Assembly: GCA_045646145.1 (NCBI GenBank)
Contig: JAZRKE010000007.1
Span: 1-19,377 of the forward strand
DNA length: 19,377 bases
Reading direction: 5' to 3'
From: SIG565 sp045646145
GTDB taxonomy: Bacteria > Bacillota > Clostridia > Oscillospirales > Acutalibacteraceae
The notes beneath the pieces were generated by a model, which was given only the letters and a program-made list of their open reading frames with translations, did not search any database and was not told the DNA's origin. Within the stretch, counting starts at the first letter, position 1. Each line of letters begins with the position of its first letter. The position numbers and the translations under genes were made by a program. Below, piece after piece: positions 1 through 5,160 of this stretch.

Positions 1-492
1 AAAGAGATTAAACCAACCGAAATTAAGGATAATTTAATAGACATAATTAAAAATGAGTGGATGCTAATTACCGCAGGGGATGAGAGTGATTACAATATGA
101 TGACCGCCTCCTGGGGCTTTATGGGGGAGATGTGGTCAAATGATGCAGTAGCAGTTGTTATTCGTCCACAGCGTTACACTATGGAATTTATAGAGAAAAG
201 TGATTATTTCTCTCTCACCTTTTATGGGGATAACAAGGCTATCCACGCCGTATGCGGTAAAAAAAGCGGCAGAGATACTAATAAAACAAAGGAAACGGGT
301 TTAACCCCAATTTTTGCCGATAACACCGTTTATTTCGGTGAAGCGAGAATGGTGCTAATCTGTAAAAAGCAATATTGTGCTCAACTTACAGAACAGGGCT
401 TTATTGACCGCGAAGTTCTTGAAAAAAACTATAACGGAGATTTGCATAATTTGATTATTGGCAGAATAGAAAAGGTGTTAATTGACAAATAA
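1..492 (+). CDS. Flavin reductase-like protein, 5' end missing
   Basis: The reading frame is open from base 1, so the gene begins before the window and 163 codons are visible. The first ATG inside the frame is at 61, but it falls within conserved sequence (NEWMLITAGDE) and is unlikely to be the start. The visible part fits the FMN-binding split-barrel flavin reductase / flavoredoxin family: a 'WMLITAG' strand, an 'NMMTASWG' segment and 'IRPQRYT' are the landmarks I recognise. Members bind FMN and are usually small cytoplasmic oxidoreductases that pass electrons from NAD(P)H or thiol partners. The physiological partner cannot be told from this sequence. The C-terminus is intact, ending 17 bases before the next start, so it is probably cotranscribed with the serine hydrolase. 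Family assignment is fairly secure; substrate is unknown. Confidence 0.78.
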   Translation, partial: KEIKPTEIKDNLIDIIKNEWMLITAGDESDYNMMTASWGFMGEMWSNDAVAVVIRPQRYTMEFIEKSDYFSLTFYGDNKAIHAVCGKKSGRDTNKTKETGLTPIFADNTVYFGEARMVLICKKQYCAQLTEQGFIDREVLEKNYNGDLHNLIIGRIEKVLIDK

Positions 493-509
493 TATAGGGA
501 GTGTTTAAT

Positions 510-1649
510 ATGTTTGAGAGTTTAAAAAAGTTTTGCGATTCGTTTTTAGATTGCGGTGTTCCGGGGTTTGATATTGCGGTGTATAAAGACGGAGAGTGTA
601 TTTTCCGCCATTGGAACGGCTACAACGACCTTGAAAATAAGATTAAAATGAATGGTAAGGAAAGGTATAATATTTATTCTTGCTCAAAACCCATTACCTG
701 TACCGCCGCTTTGCAGTTGTGGGAAAAGGGACTGTTTTCACTTGAGGATAAGCTATCGGACTATATGCCCTGCTTTGAGAATATGACGGTGCAGACCGAA
801 AACGGAATAGTAGCGGCTAAAAGCCCTATTTTAATAAAGCATCTTTTTGAAATGACGGCAGGATTTTCCTATGATGTCAATTCGAAAAGCCTTATTGAAT
901 GTCGAGAGGAAACAGGTGGCAGATGCCCGACAACAGAGACTATGAGATATTTAGCCAAAGAGCCACTATTGTTCGAGCCGGGGGATAGGTGGAATTACAG
1001 TTTTTGCCACGATGTTCTGGCGGCTTTGGTAGAGGTTATTTCGGGCGAAAAATTTGAAGACTATGTAAGAAAAAATATTTTTGATGTTTTAGGAATGAAG
1101 GATTCCACCTTTATGTTACCCGAATCAGAGTTTGAAACAATAGCGCAGCAATATTCATTTTGGGAAGATGGACCTAGAAATATCGGAAAAAGCATAGGCG
1201 GTTATAAATTCGGTAGTGAGTACGCCTCTGGCGGAGCAGGCGCAGTTTCAACGGTTGATGATTATATGAAATTTTTAGAGGGACTAAGAACTAATAAACT
1301 ATTAAAACCCGAAACACTTAAATTAATGATTACCGACCGCCTAACCGAGCAACAGAAAAGAACCTATACCGCGAGAGAAAAATACGGATATGGCTTGGGT
1401 GTAAGATGTCCTGCAGGTAAGGGTACATATACCGATTTTGGTTGGGGTGGCGCCGCAGGAGCCCATCTTGCAGTTGATATGGAATATGGAATTTCTATCT
1501 ATTTAGCAATGCACCTTACGGGCTCACCTGTTCAGGGTGTGCGAAGTTTAGTATACCGATTTGTCAAGGCAGAGCTGTTTGGCACTGAATCCCTCGAGGA
1601 TATACAAAAGCAATTAAAAACTATACATAATTATAATTTAACCTATTAA
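510..1649 (+). CDS. Serine hydrolase of the beta-lactamase / penicillin-binding-like family
   Basis: 379 residues. I chose ATG 510 over GTG 501 because AGGGAG (496-501) lies 8 bases before 510 but overlaps 501. The nucleophile motif S-x-x-K is S57-C-S-K60 in 'IYSCSKPIT'. A second motif follows at 'WNYSFCHDVLAAL', where the usual Y-x-N reads Y-S-F, a form seen in the YS-x-x-DVLG esterase-like branch of the family. The third motif is a Gly-rich 'GWGGAAG' near residue 310 instead of K-T-G or H-x-G. Relatives include class C beta-lactamase-like esterases and D-alanyl peptidases. There is no signal peptide, so the protein is probably cytoplasmic and more likely an esterase or amidase than a cell-wall enzyme or resistance factor. 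It ends just before the IS30 remnant and is not visibly disrupted. Confidence 0.88.
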   Translation: MFESLKKFCDSFLDCGVPGFDIAVYKDGECIFRHWNGYNDLENKIKMNGKERYNIYSCSKPITCTAALQLWEKGLFSLEDKLSDYMPCFENMTVQTENGIVAAKSPILIKHLFEMTAGFSYDVNSKSLIECREETGGRCPTTETMRYLAKEPLLFEPGDRWNYSFCHDVLAALVEVISGEKFEDYVRKNIFDVLGMKDSTFMLPESEFETIAQQYSFWEDGPRNIGKSIGGYKFGSEYASGGAGAVSTVDDYMKFLEGLRTNKLLKPETLKLMITDRLTEQQKRTYTAREKYGYGLGVRCPAGKGTYTDFGWGGAAGAHLAVDMEYGISIYLAMHLTGSPVQGVRSLVYRFVKAELFGTESLEDIQKQLKTIHNYNLTY

Positions 1650-1650
1650 G

Positions 1651-1773
1651 GTGAATTGTCAAACTAAGTGCAACACTTAGACAAAGAAAATTCAAATAAA
1701 TCAACTGGTTTTTTGAAACCTAAAACTTTTTTAGGCCTAGCGTTAATTAACGCTAGGTTCTTTTCGTATAAGA
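1651..1773 (-). mobile_element. IS30-family insertion sequence remnant (transposase C-terminus and end)
   Basis: Read on the minus strand, an open frame closes at TAG (1664-1666). It encodes '...NARPKKVLGFKKPVDLF' and then '...SKCCT', which is the characteristic C-terminal tail of IS30-family transposases (the 'RPRKxLGxKTP' motif). Only about 35 codons survive. The DDE catalytic domain is absent and no other IS30 piece is visible to the right, so it is a truncated relic. The bases between the stop and the hydrolase gene (1651-1663) probably belong to the element's terminal repeat. The IS200-type element begins directly at its broken side, which suggests the later insertion or an associated deletion removed the rest. 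The boundary at 1773 is approximate. Confidence 0.68.
1707..1757. repeat. Chain of three back-to-back hairpins ending in a 22-bp perfect palindrome
   Basis: Three inverted repeats follow one another inside the IS30 remnant. GGTTT/AAACC is at 1707-1711 and 1716-1720. CCTAAAA/TTTTAGG is at 1719-1725 and 1729-1735. A perfect 22-bp palindrome occupies 1736-1757, centred on TTAA with arms CCTAGCGTTAA. They coincide with the 3' coding end of the transposase and could act as a terminator or structural barrier. The palindrome could also be partly a rearrangement scar, since it lies only 17 bases from the IS200-type left hairpin. Confidence 0.6.
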
Positions 1774-1774
1774 A

Positions 1775-1793
1775 CCACTGGCTCTGCCAGTGG
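1775..1793 (+). repeat. Left-end hairpin of the IS200-type element
   Basis: CCACTGGC (1775-1782) pairs perfectly with GCCAGTGG (1786-1793) around a TCT loop. TnpA of this family recognises such subterminal hairpins on one DNA strand. Position and shape fit a left end. The cleavage site upstream was not identified. Confidence 0.65.
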
Positions 1794-1826
1794 GCAACAG
1801 AGCTTTAGCTATGGACAGAATAAAAA

Positions 1827-1882
1827 CTCCTTGATATATTTGAAGTTGAGGTTCGCCAACCCAACAAAAATATATCAAGGAG
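1827..1882 (+). promoter_or_regulatory. RBS-sequestering hairpin in the tnpA leader
   Basis: A 15-nt arm at 1827-1841 (CTCCTTGATATATTT) is perfectly complementary to 1868-1882 (AAATATATCAAGGAG), with a further short pairing (GTTG/CAAC) in the loop. The right arm contains most of the Shine-Dalgarno AAGGAGG (1877-1883), which sits 8 bases before the tnpA start at 1892. Folding would therefore mask the ribosome binding site. This arrangement is established for IS200, where leader structure strongly represses transposase translation. The function here is inferred from the pairing. Confidence 0.75.
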
Positions 1883-1891
1883 GTCCTATCC

Positions 1892-2362
1892 ATGAAAGAG
1901 AAGAACATAAATAGTTTAGAACATACTAAGCGGAGATGTCAATACCATATTGTGGTTGCACCAAAATATCGCAGGCAATCAATATACAAGGAAATAAAAA
2001 CAGACATCGGAAAAATTTTAAGAAAATTATGCGAATAAAAAGGTGTAAATATAATAGAAGCGGAAGCGTGTCCTGACCACATACATATGCTCATTGAAAT
2101 ACCGCCAAAATACAGCGTGGCACAAATAATGGGATTTCTAAAGGGAAAGAGCAGTCTAATGATTTTCGACCGATACGCAAATTTAAAGTATAAATATGGA
2201 AACCGCCATTTTGGGGCAAGAGGATACTATGTAGATACCGTAGGACGCAATAAAAAACAAATAGCGGAATACATAAGAAACCAATTGCAAGAAGATGAAA
2301 TGGCAGACCAGATGAGTATTCAAGAATACATAGATCCGTTTACGGGTAGCAAGACAAAGTAG
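1892..2362 (+). pseudogene. tnpA: IS200-type transposase TnpA with an in-frame nonsense codon
   Basis: The frame from ATG 1892 would give 156 residues, the usual size, but codon 49 (2036-2038) is TAA, within '...KLCE*KGVNIIEAE'. Relatives typically have Gln there, so one C-to-T change explains it. Everything downstream remains in frame and well conserved. The HUH metal-binding pair is H63 and H65 in 'PDHIHMLIE', the catalytic tyrosine is Y127 in 'YIRNQ', and Q131 follows. The N-terminal part also looks normal ('RRCQYHIVVAPKYRR'). Read-through or suppression is conceivable but there is no support for it. Restart at ATG 2087 would lose both metal-binding histidines. The good conservation otherwise suggests recent inactivation. 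Confidence 0.82.
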
Positions 2363-2456
2363 GCAAAAAAGACAGCTGCACGTTAGCGGCTGCCCGAGAT
2401 GGTAATGCGGTTGGCAGAACCTTTCGGAGCATCTTTAGGGGTGTGGCCTGTAAAAT

Positions 2457-2469
2457 GCCCTTCTAGGGC
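2457..2469 (+). repeat. Probable right-end hairpin of the IS200-type element
   Basis: GCCCT (2457-2461) pairs with AGGGC (2465-2469) around a TCT loop, about 95 bases after the tnpA stop. The stem is shorter than the left one but has the same loop. The element probably ends a few bases downstream, near the TTCAAT that opens the next palindrome. Assignment rests on position and shape. Confidence 0.5.
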
Positions 2470-2471
2470 TA

Positions 2472-2530
2472 TTCAATATTTGTTATTCATTAAAGAAGAA
2501 CGGATTTTCAAATGAATAATGAATATTGAA
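2472..2530. repeat. A/T-rich 20-bp imperfect palindrome with 19-nt loop
   Basis: The arm at 2472-2491 pairs with 2511-2530 at 18 of 20 positions (TTCAATATT, a 2-base mismatch, then TTATTCATT). It begins immediately after the IS200-type right hairpin. A similar TAATGAATAATT string recurs at 2541-2552. It has no flanking T-tract, so it does not look like a simple terminator. It may be a small palindromic repeat or miniature element remnant that the IS200-type element landed beside. Confidence 0.55.
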
Positions 2531-2553
2531 GCCGCACAGCTAATGAATAATTA

Positions 2554-2582
2554 TTGCGGCTTTGCCGCTTTTATGCTATAAT
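2554..2582 (+). promoter_or_regulatory. Promoter of the first two-helix membrane-protein copy
   Basis: TTGCGG (2554-2559), a 17-nt spacer and TATAAT (2577-2582) with a TGC extension just upstream form an extended -10 sigma-A promoter. A small GCGGC/GCCGC hairpin (2556-2568) covers the -35 and part of the spacer. The segment 2565-2592 matches 3407-3434 at 26 of 28 bases, so the promoter was duplicated with the gene. Confidence 0.65.
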
Positions 2583-2602
2583 ACACTTGAGGCGGTGATG
2601 AA

Positions 2603-3144
2603 ATGAAGAAAATTACCAAACACAACTTTTTAAATGAAAAAACCGAACTGAATTTCAAAACAATAGTTTCTGGTGTGCTTTTTATAGTTCTTTTGGCCTT
2701 TGATATTTGGTTAGATACATACAATAAAACTGCTTTTTTCATTATTTTTTCGATAATTCTTTTTATAATACTTTCTGTATCTATTCTTGGAATTATAGTG
2801 GAGCATAAAACCAGACATTTACCTACGCCTTATTATATTGTTGAAGATATATTTATACACGTTCGTGAAAAGAAATACACATTGAACACGCTAATAGAAT
2901 ATATTATACTATAAAATTTTCAAAGCACGGCGAATACGTATATTATGCATCTGTTCGTTGGAAAGAACCTGAGGAAATAGATGCGGATTATTCAAGCATA
3001 TTTTTTTCAAAACCAGGTGATGAGTTTTATCTTGTGATATCCAAACTTAATGGAAAAATTTGTAGATGTTATAACAAAAAGTATTTTTCCTTATGTGAGG
3101 ATGATTTTGATTACGTAGACGGAAAATACTATCCTAAAAAATAA
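2603..3144 (+). pseudogene. Two-helix membrane protein of unknown function, frameshifted copy
   Basis: ATG 2603 opens a frame of 103 codons closing at 2914. It encodes a short N-terminus, two hydrophobic helices (roughly residues 20-38 and 45-65) and then 'YYIVEDIFIHVREKK'. The rest of the family continues in another frame from about 2896 to the stop at 3142-3144: 'IKFSKHGEY', 'FFSKPGDEFYLV', 'DDFDYVDGKYYPKK'. The intact copy at 3446-3994 has all these blocks in one frame ('YVVEDVFINIKRRK', 'LKFSRNGTY', 'NFSKPGDKFYLL', 'ADFEYKDGKYYPKK'). Counting bases between shared blocks indicates a net loss of one nucleotide between about 2875 and 2910. A shortened two-helix protein could still be made. 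I do not recognise the family. Confidence 0.8.
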
Positions 3145-3203
3145 TAGACCCCTCAGTTTTCAGGCACATTTCATTTGTGTCATTAAGTTCAGACTGCCCG
3201 TAT

Positions 3204-3242
3204 AAAAATCCTCTTTTGTCTATCGGACAAAAGAGGATTTTT
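3204..3242. terminator. Strong bidirectional intrinsic terminator hairpin
   Basis: A 17-nt arm at 3204-3220 (AAAAATCCTCTTTTGTC) is perfectly complementary to 3226-3242, with a 5-nt loop and a T-run at the end on both strands. It lies 60 bases after the frameshifted membrane-protein copy and separates it from the second copy's promoter. It may also be the first hairpin of the palindrome-rich repeat that follows. Confidence 0.75.
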
Positions 3243-3281
3243 ACAATGATATTCGTTCCCTGTGGTTATGGATGATATAAC

Positions 3282-3392
3282 TGTGATATCTGCTTCACAC
3301 ATAATATACGCTTTGCGTATAAATAAAGCGGATATTATATCATATTTTCATCGCAAATATATCATACGGTCTGCCGTATATCATATCGCTTT
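3282..3392. repeat. Palindrome-rich noncoding repeat, possibly a miniature element
   Basis: No gene is present between 3145 and 3445. This stretch holds nested and adjacent inverted repeats: TGTGA/TCACA (3282-3286 and 3295-3299), ATACGC/GCGTAT around TTT (3306-3320) and ATACGG/CCGTAT around TCTG (3364-3379). An outer imperfect pair joins 3325-3340 and 3378-3392 (AAAGCG...ATAT with ATAT...CGCTTT). ATATCAT-like strings recur throughout. The modular hairpin layout resembles dispersed noncoding repeats I recall from Clostridia genomes. Whether it is repeated elsewhere cannot be seen from one copy. Confidence 0.5.
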
Positions 3393-3395
3393 CCC

Positions 3396-3424
3396 TTGCA
3401 CCCATACCGCTTTTATGCTATACT
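3396..3424 (+). promoter_or_regulatory. Promoter of the intact two-helix membrane-protein gene
   Basis: TTGCAC (3396-3401), a 17-nt spacer and TATACT (3419-3424) with a TGC extension give an extended -10 promoter 21 bases before the start at 3446. It has the same architecture as the promoter at 2554-2582 and near-identical sequence around the -10. Confidence 0.65.
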
Positions 3425-3445
3425 ACACTTAAGGTCGGTGAGGCT

Positions 3446-3994
3446 ATGGAAAAAATCACATTATTTGTTTGTAGAGAACTTTTAATAAAATCAAATAATT
3501 TCAAACTTGTTTATGCGAATATATTTTTGTTCTTTGGCCAGATTTATCTTTTTTTAAAATATGGTGTAGATATAATGACTATTGTGGGAACAATAGCATT
3601 TGTTATTGTCAGTATATTTATTTTTGTTTGGCAAAAGAGAAGAGATAATAAATTGAAAAATAATCAATTTTATGTTGTGGAAGATGTATTTATAAATATA
3701 AAAAGAAGAAAAGTTTGGACGAAATACTATGGAAGATATGAAAATTGTACTTTGAAGTTTTCTAGAAACGGTACATATGATGTTAATATTTATGAAAAAA
3801 GGGAACCGGTAAAACCGTCTTGTGATTATAGTGCTGTTAACTTTTCAAAACCCGGAGATAAGTTTTATCTTCTTATGATACCGGGGAAAGAAAAAAATAT
3901 TATTTTAAAGTGTTTTAATGCAAGATATTATGAAATGTTTGAGGCGGATTTTGAATATAAAGACGGAAAATACTATCCTAAAAAAACACAATGA
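3446..3994 (+). CDS. Two-helix membrane protein of unknown function (intact paralogue)
   Basis: 182 residues, starting at ATG 3446 after a GGTGAGG ribosome binding site. The N-terminal third has two hydrophobic helices (about residues 20-38 and 44-63). A basic stretch follows (WQKRRDNKLKNN), then a soluble, probably cytoplasmic domain rich in beta strands with 'FYVVEDVF', 'LKFSRNGTYD', 'FSKPGDKFYLL' and a terminal 'YKDGKYYPKK'. It is paralogous to the frameshifted gene at 2603-3144 and, like it, has its own promoter. The hydrophobic helices and the positive-inside rule suggest an inner-membrane anchor with a C-terminal domain facing the cytoplasm. I do not recognise the family and assign no function. 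It sits between IS debris and two other small membrane proteins, in what looks like an accessory patch. Confidence 0.75.
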   Translation: MEKITLFVCRELLIKSNNFKLVYANIFLFFGQIYLFLKYGVDIMTIVGTIAFVIVSIFIFVWQKRRDNKLKNNQFYVVEDVFINIKRRKVWTKYYGRYENCTLKFSRNGTYDVNIYEKREPVKPSCDYSAVNFSKPGDKFYLLMIPGKEKNIILKCFNARYYEMFEADFEYKDGKYYPKKTQ

Positions 3995-4033
3995 AATATT
4001 ATTGATTTTAGGAATATTTCATTCGTTGCGAGG

Positions 4034-4060
4034 TTGTGATTTGCATCAATTAGATATAAT
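4034..4060 (+). promoter_or_regulatory. Possible promoter of the small membrane-protein pair
   Basis: TATAAT at 4055-4060 is a perfect -10 box about 45 bases before the next start, but the best -35 (TTGTGA, 4034-4039) leaves only a 15-nt spacer. The call rests mainly on the -10. Confidence 0.35.
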
Positions 4061-4104
4061 TTTGTGCGAGTTTTTGCTACAATTAAAAATAGAGGTGAAA
4101 TGTG

Positions 4105-4470
4105 ATGAGAAAGATATTAACAGCGTTTGGAATTTTGTTACATATTTTTTGTGACTTTATTGTTTTTTTCCCTATTGAAAAGTATTTTTCTTTAAGAAAT
4201 GCAAAGACCGAATTAGTTGTGGGAGTGGCTATTTTAATAGTATGCGTATCATTAGCATTGTTCGTTTATTTAGTTGATGCAATATTTGCTTTGATTATAA
4301 ATAAAAGTGTCTTTAATAAGATAAAATTGATTATGGTTTGTGTTGCAATACCGATATGTTTGTGTGCGATTCGTCGTGGCAATGCAGGGTTTATTTTGAG
4401 TAACGTTTATTCAATTGGATTGTTAGCAGTTGAGGTTTCTTCATTATTTGTAAAAGATCAAAGAATATAA
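4105..4470 (+). CDS. Small multi-helix membrane protein of unknown function
   Basis: 121 residues from ATG 4105. The adjoining GTG at 4102 is possible, but AGAGGTG (4091-4097) is better spaced for 4105. About 80% of the protein is hydrophobic, with helices near residues 6-24, 38-62, 70-88 and 92-112, giving a likely four-helix integral membrane protein with short loops. No catalytic motif or signal peptidase site is visible. It lies 110 bases after the two-helix protein and 43 bases before another small membrane protein, so the two may be cotranscribed. I do not recognise the family. Such small membrane proteins near phase-variable or mobile DNA can be immunity proteins or transporter accessories, but nothing here supports a choice. 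Confidence 0.65.
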   Translation: MRKILTAFGILLHIFCDFIVFFPIEKYFSLRNAKTELVVGVAILIVCVSLALFVYLVDAIFALIINKSVFNKIKLIMVCVAIPICLCAIRRGNAGFILSNVYSIGLLAVEVSSLFVKDQRI

Positions 4471-4513
4471 TAATTTTTAAGAAAATTTGTGAAAAAGTCA
4501 GGAGGTTCTCAGA

Positions 4514-4972
4514 ATGAAAAAAGGTAAAAATATAGCTTTGCTTATCGGTATTGTTTGTAATTCGGCCGTGATTCTTTGGTCAATGTTAAAATTTGTTGTT
4601 ACTCTTTTTAATACCGTTTCAGGTAATGAATTGAAGTATTGCTTTTTTAGCTATGTATTTCCTGTTGTAATAATGCTTTCATTAATGATTTTTCCTGTTT
4701 TATTATTAATACGAAATCTTAAAAATAAGGCAGGAAAGATACTGCCGATTGTTTCGATAATAATAAATTGTGCAATTCTTTTATTGCTATTATTCAATTC
4801 GGTTACCCCTGCCATCCCTAAGTATCTTATATATAGTGAGTTAACATTTATAGATACATATTTTTCCATTATATTAAGCTTTTTGTCAAATGGCGGATTT
4901 CTTTTTATTATCGGATATTTATCTTTGATTACAGGTAGTGTCCTTTCTCTTTCAAAAAGGGGAAAAGGATAA
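4514..4972 (+). CDS. Small four-helix membrane protein of unknown function
   Basis: 152 residues with a strong AGGAGG (4500-4505) 8 bases before ATG 4514. Hydrophobic helices are predicted near residues 7-32, 44-67, 76-96 and 112-146, the last being long enough for two. The N-terminus (MKKGKN) and C-terminus (SKRGKG) are both basic, which favours both ends being cytoplasmic. No domain is recognised and it shows no obvious relation to its neighbour at 4105-4470 beyond composition. A terminator follows at 5028-5052, so it is probably the last gene of its unit. Confidence 0.7.
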   Translation: MKKGKNIALLIGIVCNSAVILWSMLKFVVTLFNTVSGNELKYCFFSYVFPVVIMLSLMIFPVLLLIRNLKNKAGKILPIVSIIINCAILLLLLFNSVTPAIPKYLIYSELTFIDTYFSIILSFLSNGGFLFIIGYLSLITGSVLSLSKRGKG

Positions 4973-5027
4973 TAAATTATACAAGTAACAATTTTGTGTG
5001 CTAATAAATTGCTATTTAATTAAAAGG

Positions 5028-5052
5028 GCGGTCAGTGAAAGCTGACCGCTTT
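5028..5052 (+). terminator. Intrinsic terminator after the small membrane proteins
   Basis: GCGGTCAG (5028-5035) pairs with CTGACCGC (5042-5049), followed by TTTCTC. It is a compact G+C-rich stem in an otherwise A/T-rich gap and closes the preceding accessory genes off from pncB. Confidence 0.75.
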
Positions 5053-5095
5053 CTCATTAAGTGTGGTATAAGCATTTTTTGCTTACTATTTTTAT

Positions 5096-5124
5096 TTGAC
5101 TTTAAGTGAATTTTGGCTTATTAT
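5096..5124 (+). promoter_or_regulatory. Promoter of the pncB operon
   Basis: TTGACT (5096-5101), a 17-nt spacer and TATTAT (5119-5124) make a good sigma-A promoter. It leaves a leader of about 30 bases before the pncB start at 5161. No other convincing promoter is seen before the terminator at 11946, which supports one long operon. Confidence 0.7.
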
Positions 5125-5160
5125 ATATACAAGTATATCTATTTTAAGGGAAGTGTTCAA

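Larger units (their letters stand above)
1775..2469 (+). mobile_element. IS200-type element (IS200/IS605 family, tnpA only), degraded
   Basis: A tnpA-type Y1 HUH transposase gene lies between two small hairpins and has no accompanying tnpB. This is the organisation of the IS200 group, which moves as single-stranded DNA by 'peel and paste' at lagging-strand templates. The left hairpin is at 1775-1793 and the likely right hairpin at 2457-2469; both have a TCT loop. Elements of this family have no terminal inverted repeats and make no target duplication, so the exact ends lie some bases outside the hairpins and cannot be fixed here. An RBS-masking hairpin lies upstream of tnpA, as known for IS200. 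An in-frame stop in tnpA means this copy is probably not autonomous, though transposase from another copy could still act on its ends. Confidence 0.8.

Noticed and set aside
501..1649. Serine hydrolase as an antibiotic-resistance beta-lactamase
   Set aside because: It has no signal peptide, the second motif is Y-S-F and the third is W-G-G; this fits the broad esterase-like branch better than a true class C enzyme.
2087..2362. A separate 91-residue gene inside the IS200-type element
   Set aside because: It is the C-terminal part of tnpA after the nonsense codon; starting at 2087 would lose H63 and H65, and no ribosome binding site precedes it.
3918..4154. A 78-residue ORF between the membrane-protein genes
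   Set aside because: It overlaps the end of one real gene and the start of the next in another frame, with no ribosome binding site and no protein-like composition.
2554..4972. A toxin-antitoxin or defence system in the accessory patch
   Set aside because: No nuclease, kinase, NTPase, antitoxin DNA-binding domain or other effector motif is visible in the small membrane proteins, so the claim would rest on position alone.
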